Virus record (IMG/VR): IMGVR_UViG_3300030118_004979
Span: 2,180-66,179 of that record
DNA length: 64,000 nucleotides
Source: a virus
Direction: 5' to 3' (one strand)
The stretch's first letter is position 1, and the number at the start of each line of letters is the position of its first letter. Below the pieces are notes generated by a model. The model ran no database searches, was not told the origin of the DNA, and saw only the letters and a program-made list of their open reading frames with translations. Shown here piece by piece: positions 34,355 through 44,247 of this stretch. Position numbers and translations under genes: made by a program.

Positions 34355-37300
34355 TAGTTATAAGATTTACGGTATTTAGCCATTATTGCAAAGATATTAA
34401 ATTTAATTGGACTGTTTGATATGAACTCTATTTTCAAATATTGACCTCTAGTTCTACTTCCAGATAAATTACCCCTTAAAGGAAATCTTAGTTGTCCTTC
34501 TCTATATCTACGATCAGGTATAGACGAAGCAACATAGTTAGGTAAATTTTCTGATTTAAATTTTATAGCAGGATTATATCCTAATGGTTCTGTCATTGCT
34601 ATAATTGCTGTATCAAATACTTTAACACTTTCTGGATTTTCAGATATTGTTTTTTCTAATACAGCAGCTGACTGTCTACCAAAAAACCTTGATTTAAAAC
34701 CAAAACTATCCCATTTCCATAATTTTAGTGGTTCAGCTAGTAAGTTTTTATATACTTTCGTTTTAGCATTTTCATCTACTAATAATTTTACATCATGCTC
34801 TGTCTGTGTTGTAAAAATACCAGGATCTCCATTAATCCATAAAAATGGATAAGCAGTATAATATGAAGTAAAAGCATTTAAACCTTCACTATAAACCACA
34901 TTCATACCAACATAATTTGCTTCTTCATAATTACCATTGCTATCATATTCAAGTTTATTATTATGAAAGCAAATCATTAACTCTTTATGTTTATGATCAA
35001 ATATAGAGTTTATACCCAACCCTTTTAAAGGATTATCAGATGCATAGTTTCTAGTGTTTCCTGTTTGATATGCAGCTTGGTTATTATATCCTTTTACAAA
35101 AGAATCTAAATCACCTTCTTCTTTTATAATATTAGTAAGGTCTGATCTTATACCTAAAGAATCTCCTAATGAAATTAATTTTTCTGTATCATATTTAAAT
35201 ATTCTAGCAAATCTTGAATCTACAAAATATAAAGCCTGTTCGCTTGTTGTAACACTATGTGTGTGTCGTGATCCAAATTTTGTAGATATATAAATATGAT
35301 TTTCTACAGTATCTCCTGTACCCGTAAATAAACTTTGACCTGTGTCATCGCTAATTACAGATAATGGATTTACAAGTAGTTTAGCAAAGCCTTCATCTTG
35401 TAAAACATATATATCATTTTTAAAGTTTATAATTCTATTAATTTCTCCAAACTGCCCTTCCATATCATGAAACTGATTTATTGGAAATATTCTAAATGCA
35501 TCACCTATTTCACCTAATACTTTAGTGTTAGAGTATGCTATTTCATAAGGTAAGTCTTGCGCAGTTTGAACAATTCTTTCATTAATAACTAAACCTGATT
35601 TAATATTATTTTCTTGTGAATAAACTTCATTGTAGTCCCAATCATTTGATGGTGGCGCTTCTTGATCACCTAGTATAGTATCACCCGCATTTAAACTTAA
35701 ATTACCACGCATATCAGTGTTAGTAAATGACTCTACAGGAAACACTTGCCATCTTGCATATGAATTTGGCATATATGAAGTTCTTGTTTTTTGATGTGAA
35801 TACAAATTTACAAATGTATCACCACCAAATACTTTAGAATTATGAAATTGATGTGTTATATTATCATCAACCAATTCACTTGGTCTAACTGGATGAAAAT
35901 TACCACATGGAATATATCTTGTTGCTTCTATACCTTGAATAGAAGATCCACCACAAGGTATGTTTTTTCTTACTATAGAACATAAATATTTAAAAGGAAT
36001 ATATGAATTAGAAGTTTCGGCGCTCCTGCTATTGCCCAAAAAATAATCATCTTTATTGGTATTAGTATTTGCAGTTTGTGCGATACCTGAATTATCTCTA
36101 CTAAAAAAACCTTGATTTTGTAATATCATGGATACATTTCTTGGATGAAAATTATATCTACTACCATCTAATCCATCAGGATTTTTATCTACTGATAAAA
36201 CTATAGTTCTTAACCCTTCTTGCATAGTTGATGCTGTATTATAATTTATGTCATCTTCTTTAGCTCCTTGTCCATTATCTACATATAAACCTTGAAATAC
36301 AACTGAATATTGTCCATACCAAGGATAATCCTCTATAAATCCTAAAGTATTATTACTAAAACCTGACCATTCCCCTAAGTCAAACTCATCTACACCTTTA
36401 AATTGAGATCCAGGTATAATAGCTCCTGTTGAAATTTCAACCGCTGAACCTATTGTGTTATATTGTCTATAGTCTACTTTTGGATTTGCTGTATCACCCA
36501 AATCCCAAGATGCGCTATAATCATGACCAAAGGCATGACCTAAACCGCACTCCATACCAATACCCCAATATGTTTCGTAACTATAATATTTACCTATTAA
36601 TAAACCATAGTTTTCATTTAAATCTATTTTTCTTTTGGAAGCAAATCTTAATGCATCAGTTTCAGTTCCATTAAAGTTATATGATACATATGACGTTGTA
36701 ACACCACTAGGCTCAGTTCCATTTCCATGATTAAAATAGTTAGTTGGAATAGTAAATTGAGAGGAAGTTCCATCATCGTTTGCTAAAGGCAATGTTTGAT
36801 CTGCATATCTACTTTCATCGGATAGTTTTAGAACAGTGTCTATTCTTAATATATCACCTTCCCTAAAAGCATATGGTAAAGAACCAAAAGCACTATCAGG
36901 CGCATCTAATGTAAATAATTTTTCTGGTATTCTTGCATGTCTATTAAGTCTAGGATTACCTGATGAATCTTGTCCATATTGACATTTTTCATAACTACCA
37001 AAATATGCAGAATGCATAGATTTTTGTCCTGGCGCTCCCATTCCTACATGACCAGTTTGTGAACGAACTGCTGGTGTCAAAGTTCTATAATTATGACTGT
37101 TTCTATTATGATTGAAAGAAGATAAACCTGATTCATATTCAGCTCTAACTCCTATTTCGCCATCACTAATACCACCTATGGTTAATTTTCCAGTAGTTCT
37201 ATTTTTTATATATCTAGCAAAATGTGCATTTTCTGCTAATCCTATATAACCATTTAAATAGCTATCATACTCTATAAATGTTGGTGGTGTGTTTGGATCA

Positions 37301-40146
37301 TTAACAAATGGAAAAGAAGGATTATTATCACCTTTGAAATTTTCATTATCACTAACACTAAATTGTGATCCAGATGCATAACCAGATTCTAAAGCACCTA
37401 CAAATGGACTAGCTGGCCATCCATATTTCATAGTTTGATTTAATAAACCTTGTTGTAAAACTCTTCTTTCAGTTTCTAATCTTTCAGCTCTTACAACTCT
37501 AAACCCAGATATTTTTTTACAAACTTCTTGTGGAATAATAAATTCAAAATTTACATACAAATCATATAAATAATGAAAGTCATTATGATTTTCAATATCA
37601 GAATCTTCTTCTGCATATCCTGGATAAAATTTAGCTCTTAAGGTTCCTTGTTGATTAGCTGGATTTTGATCATGAGGATAATTTCCAGTAGCTGTAACGG
37701 GTTCACCTACTTTTACGCCATTAGAATATATATAAGCTTGTGTTTTTGGTGTTGTTGATCCAGTTGGACCTATACCACTAAACCAACATACATCCACTGG
37801 TGGAACTGAATGTCCATATATATGTGTTAATCTATGATCTTTTATTCTTGGATGAGAAATTATTCCAGCGGCATCTCCACCATCAAAAAAACTATCTTGT
37901 GGGGTATATGATCCTGATAGCATATAAGATAAATTATAACTATGTTCTAAAGGATCAAAACCTCTACCTCTTAATGAATCAACATAATCTACATTAATCA
38001 TTCTTAACACATCGTACATTTCAGGCATTTGTATATCTCCAATCCAAAGTACATTACCAGGACTACCATTTAAATCATATACCTGTACTCCAAATCTATA
38101 AAATTCCCCTCTTTGATATCCCCTTTGATTTCCAGATAAATGTGGATCTTTTGATCCCCCTAAATTCATAGATGCTTTAAATGTTGTTTGTGTTGCTTCA
38201 AAATTATTTAATCCACTTTCACTATCTGTAGGATCAATTAAGGCTGATAATTTATTGTTAGAATCTCTTTGAATCAATACACCAAATTCATCAGTTTGAT
38301 ATCCATTAACATCATCTTCATGCTGTATAGAATTAATATAAGGTTCTAAACCATCATTTGTAGTTATATCTGCTACTTTTTCTTTAACACCAAAACTTAA
38401 TCTACATCCTCCTAATTCGTTTTCACCATAAGCATAGCTTTCTGCTCCTAATGTTAATCCATCTTGTAAAAACCTATATTCTTTTTCTGTTTTATAATTA
38501 GTTGCATCTGGCCTTTGTGTAAATAACGTTCCATATTGTGGTTCGGATTCATCACCAAAATTTTTACCATTTAAATAATCAACTATAGCCGTACCTGAAG
38601 CAGCATTTCCAGCATTGGTATCAGATATTAATAATCTAGTATCAGATCCAAATTCTTTATAATAAGTTTTAACCAATGGATCTGTGCTGGTAATCATTCC
38701 TTTTGTAAGTTTTGCTCCAGCCGCATCAGTTACAGAATTAAAATCTTTAATCCTATATCTCAAAACTTTTACATTCCATTCTTCTTCACTTATAGTATTT
38801 TGTTTGGATCGTAAATTAGCAGCAAATAAAATATTATCTTTTATAGCAATATCTTTACATAAATCCCAAGTGTTAGTTTCTATTAAAACTTCTTCTAATC
38901 CATTTTCTATTTCTTTATCAAACTCTGAGTGTACAATAGTTACTCTATTGGCAGAATTATTTATATTTCTTCTATCTACTAATGCTACTCTAGGTGGAAC
39001 ATTAAAACTTTCATATAATAAAGCATATAGTTCTATAAATTGAAAATTAGGATCTACATCATCTATTGCTATTCTAAAGCCTTGACTACTAACTTCACCA
39101 CTTGGTGATCCACCATATTCAGTTGAAGAGCCAAACCCCTCCTCTGATGTATGATACATATTACTCAATGGAGAAAAAGTTGTTTCACCACCATTTGCTG
39201 ATATATATTTATAAGTATATTGATAAACACCTGTAGGTAAAGTTCCATTCAATGTTTTGTCTAAAACTGGTTGTGATGGCTTCATCATTGGTGTTACATT
39301 TAATGTATTGGGTGGTAATTGATTTTTACCCTCTTGCCTAACATTTAAAGTTCTTAATGGATTTTTATTATCAGTCCAATAAAGCCTCGTTATTGTTTCG
39401 TTTTCAACTAGAGCCTCAAGTCTTATTGGAGAATCTATATCCATATTTAATTCAGGATATTTATCATTTAGAAAACTATAACAAACTAATAAATCTTCAA
39501 CTCTTTCTATATTTTGTTCACTGTTTAAAATTAATCTTAAAAATATAGTTCTTGTTGTGTCTTCTTGAAATCCTGCTATAACTATAACTAAATATATTTC
39601 ATTACCAACTGATATACTTCCTACAATATTAGCTTGATTTGCAGCAGCTGAGTTCATGCCTACATTTCCAATATTAGTACCTACAGGTAAATTATCTCTA
39701 TAAAAAGGAAATATTCCTTGATTTCTATTATTTGTTGAAGGACCTGTGTTAGTGAGTGAGTATGGGCTACCTGATACTGGATTACGAGGGCTTGGATAAA
39801 ATTCACCAACAACATTACCCAATTCATCAGTATTATTTGGATCTGAATATATTTCTGAAAATACAAAATCAGGTGACGCTGGACCTTGTGTGTCTATATC
39901 TGGTCTTGTGCCTAATATACCTCCGTTTGTAGCATTATTATAAGATTGACTTTGTAATTTAAATAAATCTATGGCTAAAGAATTACCATCTATATTTTCT
40001 ACAGTAAAAGTTTCTCCAGTTTTATTGGTTAGTCTTATATTTTGTCCTTTACTATAACTACCTTTTATTTGAAATCTTGGATCAGGATCTGTAACCAATC
40101 CATGAGTAAATCCCTCTACTCTACTTAATTGTTTTTTTTGAGCCAT
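34354..40146 (-). CDS. Very large tail protein (crAss-like barrel/muzzle or stabilisation protein)
   Basis: 1930 residues, beta-rich, with the N-terminus LSRVEGFTHGLVTDPDPRFQ and KGSYSKGQNIRLTNKTGETF resembling the large tail proteins of crAss-like phages and P22 gp10-type stabilisation proteins. Many Tyr/Asn/Gly segments (NNRNQGIFPFYRDNLP, HNSKVFGGDTFVNLYSH) look like assembled beta domains. No enzyme motif. It follows the 370-residue ring-like protein by 1 base. Probably forms or caps the short tail; family assignment by pattern only. Confidence 0.65.
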   Translation of the reverse strand: MAQKKQLSRVEGFTHGLVTDPDPRFQIKGSYSKGQNIRLTNKTGETFTVENIDGNSLAIDLFKLQSQSYNNATNGGILGTRPDIDTQGPASPDFVFSEIYSDPNNTDELGNVVGEFYPSPRNPVSGSPYSLTNTGPSTNNRNQGIFPFYRDNLPVGTNIGNVGMNSAAANQANIVGSISVGNEIYLVIVIAGFQEDTTRTIFLRLILNSEQNIERVEDLLVCYSFLNDKYPELNMDIDSPIRLEALVENETITRLYWTDNKNPLRTLNVRQEGKNQLPPNTLNVTPMMKPSQPVLDKTLNGTLPTGVYQYTYKYISANGGETTFSPLSNMYHTSEEGFGSSTEYGGSPSGEVSSQGFRIAIDDVDPNFQFIELYALLYESFNVPPRVALVDRRNINNSANRVTIVHSEFDKEIENGLEEVLIETNTWDLCKDIAIKDNILFAANLRSKQNTISEEEWNVKVLRYRIKDFNSVTDAAGAKLTKGMITSTDPLVKTYYKEFGSDTRLLISDTNAGNAASGTAIVDYLNGKNFGDESEPQYGTLFTQRPDATNYKTEKEYRFLQDGLTLGAESYAYGENELGGCRLSFGVKEKVADITTNDGLEPYINSIQHEDDVNGYQTDEFGVLIQRDSNNKLSALIDPTDSESGLNNFEATQTTFKASMNLGGSKDPHLSGNQRGYQRGEFYRFGVQVYDLNGSPGNVLWIGDIQMPEMYDVLRMINVDYVDSLRGRGFDPLEHSYNLSYMLSGSYTPQDSFFDGGDAAGIISHPRIKDHRLTHIYGHSVPPVDVCWFSGIGPTGSTTPKTQAYIYSNGVKVGEPVTATGNYPHDQNPANQQGTLRAKFYPGYAEEDSDIENHNDFHYLYDLYVNFEFIIPQEVCKKISGFRVVRAERLETERRVLQQGLLNQTMKYGWPASPFVGALESGYASGSQFSVSDNENFKGDNNPSFPFVNDPNTPPTFIEYDSYLNGYIGLAENAHFARYIKNRTTGKLTIGGISDGEIGVRAEYESGLSSFNHNRNSHNYRTLTPAVRSQTGHVGMGAPGQKSMHSAYFGSYEKCQYGQDSSGNPRLNRHARIPEKLFTLDAPDSAFGSLPYAFREGDILRIDTVLKLSDESRYADQTLPLANDDGTSSQFTIPTNYFNHGNGTEPSGVTTSYVSYNFNGTETDALRFASKRKIDLNENYGLLIGKYYSYETYWGIGMECGLGHAFGHDYSASWDLGDTANPKVDYRQYNTIGSAVEISTGAIIPGSQFKGVDEFDLGEWSGFSNNTLGFIEDYPWYGQYSVVFQGLYVDNGQGAKEDDINYNTASTMQEGLRTIVLSVDKNPDGLDGSRYNFHPRNVSMILQNQGFFSRDNSGIAQTANTNTNKDDYFLGNSRSAETSNSYIPFKYLCSIVRKNIPCGGSSIQGIEATRYIPCGNFHPVRPSELVDDNITHQFHNSKVFGGDTFVNLYSHQKTRTSYMPNSYARWQVFPVESFTNTDMRGNLSLNAGDTILGDQEAPPSNDWDYNEVYSQENNIKSGLVINERIVQTAQDLPYEIAYSNTKVLGEIGDAFRIFPINQFHDMEGQFGEINRIINFKNDIYVLQDEGFAKLLVNPLSVISDDTGQSLFTGTGDTVENHIYISTKFGSRHTHSVTTSEQALYFVDSRFARIFKYDTEKLISLGDSLGIRSDLTNIIKEEGDLDSFVKGYNNQAAYQTGNTRNYASDNPLKGLGINSIFDHKHKELMICFHNNKLEYDSNGNYEEANYVGMNVVYSEGLNAFTSYYTAYPFLWINGDPGIFTTQTEHDVKLLVDENAKTKVYKNLLAEPLKLWKWDSFGFKSRFFGRQSAAVLEKTISENPESVKVFDTAIIAMTEPLGYNPAIKFKSENLPNYVASSIPDRRYREGQLRFPLRGNLSGSRTRGQYLKIEFISNSPIKFNIFAIMAKYRKSYN

Positions 40147-40147
40147 A

Positions 40148-41260
40148 CTAGAAATCTATTAAACCTCTATTATTTGTTAATGGTACTAAAGTATTCCACA
40201 TATTTCCTATTTGTCTTATCTGTGGTGATGAAGGCATATTATCATCGCCTCTAGCTTTTGCACATAATTGATACCATCTTCGTTCTAAATCTTTTATAAT
40301 ATATTGTGGTACTTTTGCATTGTAATAATCTATTAATTTATGTTGCCACATTACATAGTGAGCCACTGCCGTTGTGTGTGACTTCTTAAACATAGGCCAC
40401 CCTCTTAAATCAGTTGGATACTCTAAATAGGATATTACTATATCATCTAAATTATCATGTCCTATATTTAAACGATTGCCTTCTATATAGTATCTAAAGG
40501 CTCTTTGTATTGTATCATTTGCATCTTTACCTAATCTTCCTGTATGTATAGAAGAGGTTTCTCTAAGTTCTTTGTGTTGATGTGTTTTATCTGTTGATCC
40601 AACACGCACAGCTAAAAGTTTAATTAAATTTTCTGGTAATTTAATTTGTTGATTTGCATATACACCTTTACCTCCAGATAAATAATTAGAGTCTACAGTA
40701 ATATTACTAGACTTAACACCCACTTCAAATTTATTTCCTTTTATTCCTATTTCTTTTGCTGTAACTGTTAGTGTCTTAGCTGTAGTATCAACAGCATACG
40801 TTGCTCGCTGTATTGCTTCAGGATAAACAAAGGCTGGTGTATTTGGTAGTACTGAAGCCACACCCCCACCTGCACCAAGAAAATTTCCAGTCAATTTTTC
40901 TAAAAGACCTGGCTCAGATGCATCATTATTATTTAATGTTTCAGTTAAAGTTGTACCTATTGTTAATTCATTTGGTGATTTTGCTCCACCTAAATCTGTG
41001 GGATTTCTAAAATATAGTCTTGCACCATTTAAATCTATATAATCTCCTGATTCAGGCTGACCAGTAAATGTAAAAGTGGCTGATGCTTTTGCTCCTGTTT
41101 TAGTATATGATGCTTCAGCTATCTGATATGTTTCATTACTGCCTATAAATTTTTCAGCTTCAAAAGCCCATTCCAACCAAGCGTCTTCAAAATGCCTATA
41201 GTCTGGCAGCCCTAAATTTCTAGCAACTGCTGTAAATAATGTTAATGCGTCTATATACAT
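40148..41260 (-). CDS. Tail ring/tube-like protein
   Basis: 370 residues. The N-terminus (MYIDALTLFTAVARNLGLPDY) and the C-terminal stretch with WPMFKKSHTTAVAHYVMWQHKL, then IIKDLERRWYQLCAKARGDDN, fit head-to-tail ring proteins of short-tailed phages. A Thr/Ala-rich beta insertion lies near 60-200. It sits between small structural proteins and the 1930-residue tail protein, as expected for a ring below the portal. Identity is by position and style. Confidence 0.6.
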   Translation of the reverse strand: MYIDALTLFTAVARNLGLPDYRHFEDAWLEWAFEAEKFIGSNETYQIAEASYTKTGAKASATFTFTGQPESGDYIDLNGARLYFRNPTDLGGAKSPNELTIGTTLTETLNNNDASEPGLLEKLTGNFLGAGGGVASVLPNTPAFVYPEAIQRATYAVDTTAKTLTVTAKEIGIKGNKFEVGVKSSNITVDSNYLSGGKGVYANQQIKLPENLIKLLAVRVGSTDKTHQHKELRETSSIHTGRLGKDANDTIQRAFRYYIEGNRLNIGHDNLDDIVISYLEYPTDLRGWPMFKKSHTTAVAHYVMWQHKLIDYYNAKVPQYIIKDLERRWYQLCAKARGDDNMPSSPQIRQIGNMWNTLVPLTNNRGLIDF

Positions 41261-41261
41261 A

Positions 41262-41723
41262 TTATACTGATGCTATAAATAATTCTAGTTGTTGATTAGC
41301 ACTTCCTTTTACCTTTAATGCTGTTGCATTATCTAGGGTTGTGCCACCATTACCTCCTTCACATTTTGTACCTGTAAATATAATACTGCTATCTGCAGCA
41401 ACTTCTACATAAGCCGCATCATCACTCTCATCATCTAATCCAACTTGTAGTGTATCTGAGGAGTCTAAATTAGTTACTCTAATATATCTAATATCAGCTC
41501 TAACAAAAGCACCATCTGCCGTAGTAGTTCCTAATGTTGCTATTTCTGTTAAATTAGTGTTTGCTAATTTAATTATTCTTTTATTTACATTTGCTATACT
41601 GCCATATGTATGTGTATATGTTTGTGCAAAGTCAATATCGTTTGTTGATCCATTTGCATGATCTACAGCTAATGCTTCTGTTATTGTTACTGTTAAACTT
41701 TGTGCTGTTAATTCTGTACCCAT
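41262..41723 (-). CDS. Small beta-rich decoration-like protein (paralogue C)
   Basis: 153 residues. A core with IRYIRVTNLDSSDTLQVGL followed by YVEVAADSSIIF matches the pattern of the two proteins at 7787-8612 (VRNLDD... and LEPGQF...). Rich in Thr, Asp and Asn. Likely a virion surface or tail adaptor protein. One base separates it from the next gene, so it is translated in the same operon. Confidence 0.6.
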   Translation of the reverse strand: MGTELTAQSLTVTITEALAVDHANGSTNDIDFAQTYTHTYGSIANVNKRIIKLANTNLTEIATLGTTTADGAFVRADIRYIRVTNLDSSDTLQVGLDDESDDAAYVEVAADSSIIFTGTKCEGGNGGTTLDNATALKVKGSANQQLELFIASV

Positions 41724-41724
41724 A

Positions 41725-42141
41725 TTATAAATTTATTATTTTTTTGGAAAATCCAAGAGGTAAAACTTTACAATTTCTAAATTTTGTAGGTCTCACCCAT
41801 ATTATTTTTTTATAAAAGTCAGTTAATATTGGAACTTGATATGTTACAATATTTCCTGTTTCTTTTGTTTTTTTATAGTCCACTCTTGTATGAAAAGCTC
41901 TTTTATGTTCTTTTTCTGCTAAATACATAAACCCCATACTATTAGGTAAATAAACTTTTCTGTCTCTAGCCACCATATCTCTAATCAATATCATACAAAA
42001 TTTTTTAATAATGTTATAATATATTGTATATGGTATATTTAAATTTTTCTTTATACTATTATATATATCTCTAATAGATGTATATTTATCTTTATATTTA
42101 AGCCCCACCTCCTTGTAGTTTTGTAGAATCTTGTGCATCAT
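41725..42141 (-). CDS. Small basic protein, possibly HU/IHF-like
   Basis: 138 residues, basic. The stretch YYNIIKKFCMILIRDMVARDRKVYLPNSMGFMYL resembles the helix-then-beta hairpin of HU/IHF-type folds (quoted here in two parts: KFCMILIRDMVARD and RKVYLPNSMGFMYL). crAss-like genomes encode IHF-like subunits near tail genes, so a DNA-bending role is plausible. The start overlaps the previous gene by 44 bases, unusually long, with no alternative ATG until much later. A virion accessory is the alternative. Confidence 0.5.
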   Translation of the reverse strand: MMHKILQNYKEVGLKYKDKYTSIRDIYNSIKKNLNIPYTIYYNIIKKFCMILIRDMVARDRKVYLPNSMGFMYLAEKEHKRAFHTRVDYKKTKETGNIVTYQVPILTDFYKKIIWVRPTKFRNCKVLPLGFSKKIINL

Positions 42142-43153
42142 TAATTAAATCTGATGGCATACTTAATTCAGTTCTTACTTCTAATGCTAATATTCTTTCT
42201 ACTAAATCTTTAACATATTCCATAGGTAAAGGATATGGATCTATATCATCTCTATATTGTGCTGCAGTTCCTATTTTTGTTCTTTTAGCTACAACTTTTG
42301 TAGGATCTGAAAAAATTGCTCTTAAAGCTCCTTTATAAACCCATACAACAGATTTATTATCTAATGCGTCTGTATTATTCATATAGTTAGGAGATACTTG
42401 TAAATTAGTTATAGATACTGTTACCATATCTCTATCTAACTGATTTGTGCCAGATGTTGTAGAAAATTTAGCTAATGGTTGTTGGTTATATAAGTTACCT
42501 TGACCTGTTCTTATAGGTACATTAATTATTGATGTGCTTGCTGCTTGTCTGTTTGGATTAGAAGCTAAAACAGCTCTTCTAGATAAACTTACACTTCTTA
42601 CAGATCTTAAATAATTATCTACAGGTAATGGTTGTGGTACAGTAAAAACTAACCTACCATTATTTCTCCAATCACCCTGTATCAGCCTGTCTCTTTGTGG
42701 TTGTCCATAAGTGGTTCTACTAAAAGCAGCTAAAGTATTTTGAGCATTTCCTGAAGAATCATATGTGATTGCAGAAAAGGCTGGTACATCTCCTTTTATT
42801 TGATTAGGATAAGTTGCATTACTTCCTTGTTTTGGAATTAAACTTAAATAACGCACACCACCATCACCATACAGACTAGCGTCTGTAGGATCTGCATTAC
42901 GAAAATCTGCTGTAAAGTTATCTATATACTGAGCTACTACTTTATCAAATAAAGTGTATGCAGATAAATCATATACTTGAAATAAGTTATGATTTGTTAG
43001 CATGCCTCTGTTTAAATTATCTGATATAATTTTAGCTCTATGATAATGTATCCAGCTTTTTATTTGTCTTAATGAAATACTCTCTTCAGTAGAATGACTA
43101 CCACCATAAGCTAAGTTTTTGATATTGTATGCTATTTCGTTTAGAGTAATCAT
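42098..43153 (-). CDS. Connector/ring-like structural protein
   Basis: 351 residues. The middle is beta-rich; the end (YRDDIDPYPLPMEYVKDLVE, then ILALEVRTELSMPSDLINDA) has a conserved-looking pattern of crAss-like structural ring proteins. It is read from a perfect promoter at 43174-43204, making it the first gene of a transcription unit that includes the tail and cargo genes. Overlaps the next gene by 44 bases at its end. Confidence 0.6.
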   Translation of the reverse strand: MITLNEIAYNIKNLAYGGSHSTEESISLRQIKSWIHYHRAKIISDNLNRGMLTNHNLFQVYDLSAYTLFDKVVAQYIDNFTADFRNADPTDASLYGDGGVRYLSLIPKQGSNATYPNQIKGDVPAFSAITYDSSGNAQNTLAAFSRTTYGQPQRDRLIQGDWRNNGRLVFTVPQPLPVDNYLRSVRSVSLSRRAVLASNPNRQAASTSIINVPIRTGQGNLYNQQPLAKFSTTSGTNQLDRDMVTVSITNLQVSPNYMNNTDALDNKSVVWVYKGALRAIFSDPTKVVAKRTKIGTAAQYRDDIDPYPLPMEYVKDLVERILALEVRTELSMPSDLINDAQDSTKLQGGGA

Positions 43154-43173
43154 AGAATATTATTTGCGCTTTA

Positions 43174-43204
43174 CAAAATTAGTTAATTTTATCTAGTAAA
43201 CAAA
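43174..43204 (-). promoter_or_regulatory. Perfect Bacteroidetes promoter (TTTG-N19-TAATTTTG)
   Basis: On the - strand, TTTG (43204-43201), then exactly 19 bases, then TAATTTTG (43181-43174), matching TTTG-N19-TAnnTTTG. About 20 bases separate the -7 element from the ATG at 43153. The -33 box overlaps the T-run of the terminator at 43202-43238. This is the clearest host-type promoter in the window and divides the late block. Confidence 0.75.
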
Positions 43205-43238
43205 AATAGGCTTACACTATTTCTAGTTTCGGCCTATT
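43202..43238 (-). terminator. Intrinsic terminator after the connector gene
   Basis: On the - strand AATAGGC (43238-43232) pairs with GCCTATT (43211-43205) around a 20-base loop, and TTTTT follows immediately. It ends the upstream capsid-connector transcript; the next promoter overlaps its T-run. Confidence 0.55.
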
Positions 43239-43266
43239 CTTGCAGCAGGGAGCAAAAGAAACTCGT

Positions 43267-44247
43267 CTACAAATTAGATTCATTATTTTGTACCTCATAA
43301 TTAGAACTTTCAATTGCTGCAGACATCATTCTTGCAGCTATTTGAACTATTTCATGAGCCATAGATGAATTTAGCTGTGCAAATTCATTGGTAATTTTTC
43401 TATTTGTTGGTTCTCTAACATATGATATTGTCAAACTATCAGAACTAGTTACTGTAGTAAGACTAGTTGGACTTGGCATTCGTAGTTCTAAATTAGAACC
43501 ATAATTAACTCCACCATTTATAATGTTTACACTAACAACTTGACCCCCTATAGTATTTACTGTAATTGATGCAGCACCCAATCCAGTCCCTGTGGTTAAA
43601 GGTGTTGTACCTGAAAGAAATCCTATTCCAACAGGTATAGTTGCAGGAGATAAATACCCTGCTCCTGGATCAAGAATAGTTACTTGTATTATTTCTCCTG
43701 TGCTTGAATCTAATACATATTGAAGCTTAGCGTCTCTAGCGCCAGGCATAACCGACTCATTATGAGGATAATAATATATGCCATTAGGATTAAAATCAAT
43801 ACTAGGATCAGTTTGAGCTAAAGTTGGTCCTATTGTCATTATAGGATGATCATAATCAGCTCTATTATATGGATCTTCACTAGCAGCTACTGTTCCATTA
43901 TCTCCAGATAAATATTGAAAATCTTCCCAACTTACTACTTTAGCCACCTTTCCATTTACAGTTCCTGATAATAAATGTAAATAATCTTCTACAGAACCAT
44001 ATGTTTGTCTTGTAGGATCATCATCATATGGAGCAACCCCAGCCTTACCTCTAATAAAGATATTTTTAATAAAATAACCTAGCTTATCTCTTAACAATTG
44101 ATTAGCACCCATAGCGTTATAGTATTTATCAAAATACTCTACACCAGCTTTATTTAAAAAAGTATTTTTTTCTAATACAGTAAAATAAGCTTGATCTACT
44201 TTATCTATTAAAATATCTAATTGCGCTCTGGCTTCGGTTAATGTCAT
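43267..44247 (-). CDS. Head-tail connector-like protein with beta insertion
   Basis: 326 residues. The N-terminal half is helical. The centre holds a beta insertion (ILDPGAGYLSPATIPVGIG and VSVNIINGGVNYGS), a repeat common in phage fibre-type insertions. The end (MAHEIVQIAARMMSAAIESS) is a conserved-looking helix seen in connector proteins. It overlaps the upstream gene by 1 base and is followed by a terminator. Probably an adaptor between portal and tail. Confidence 0.6.
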   Translation of the reverse strand: MTLTEARAQLDILIDKVDQAYFTVLEKNTFLNKAGVEYFDKYYNAMGANQLLRDKLGYFIKNIFIRGKAGVAPYDDDPTRQTYGSVEDYLHLLSGTVNGKVAKVVSWEDFQYLSGDNGTVAASEDPYNRADYDHPIMTIGPTLAQTDPSIDFNPNGIYYYPHNESVMPGARDAKLQYVLDSSTGEIIQVTILDPGAGYLSPATIPVGIGFLSGTTPLTTGTGLGAASITVNTIGGQVVSVNIINGGVNYGSNLELRMPSPTSLTTVTSSDSLTISYVREPTNRKITNEFAQLNSSMAHEIVQIAARMMSAAIESSNYEVQNNESNL

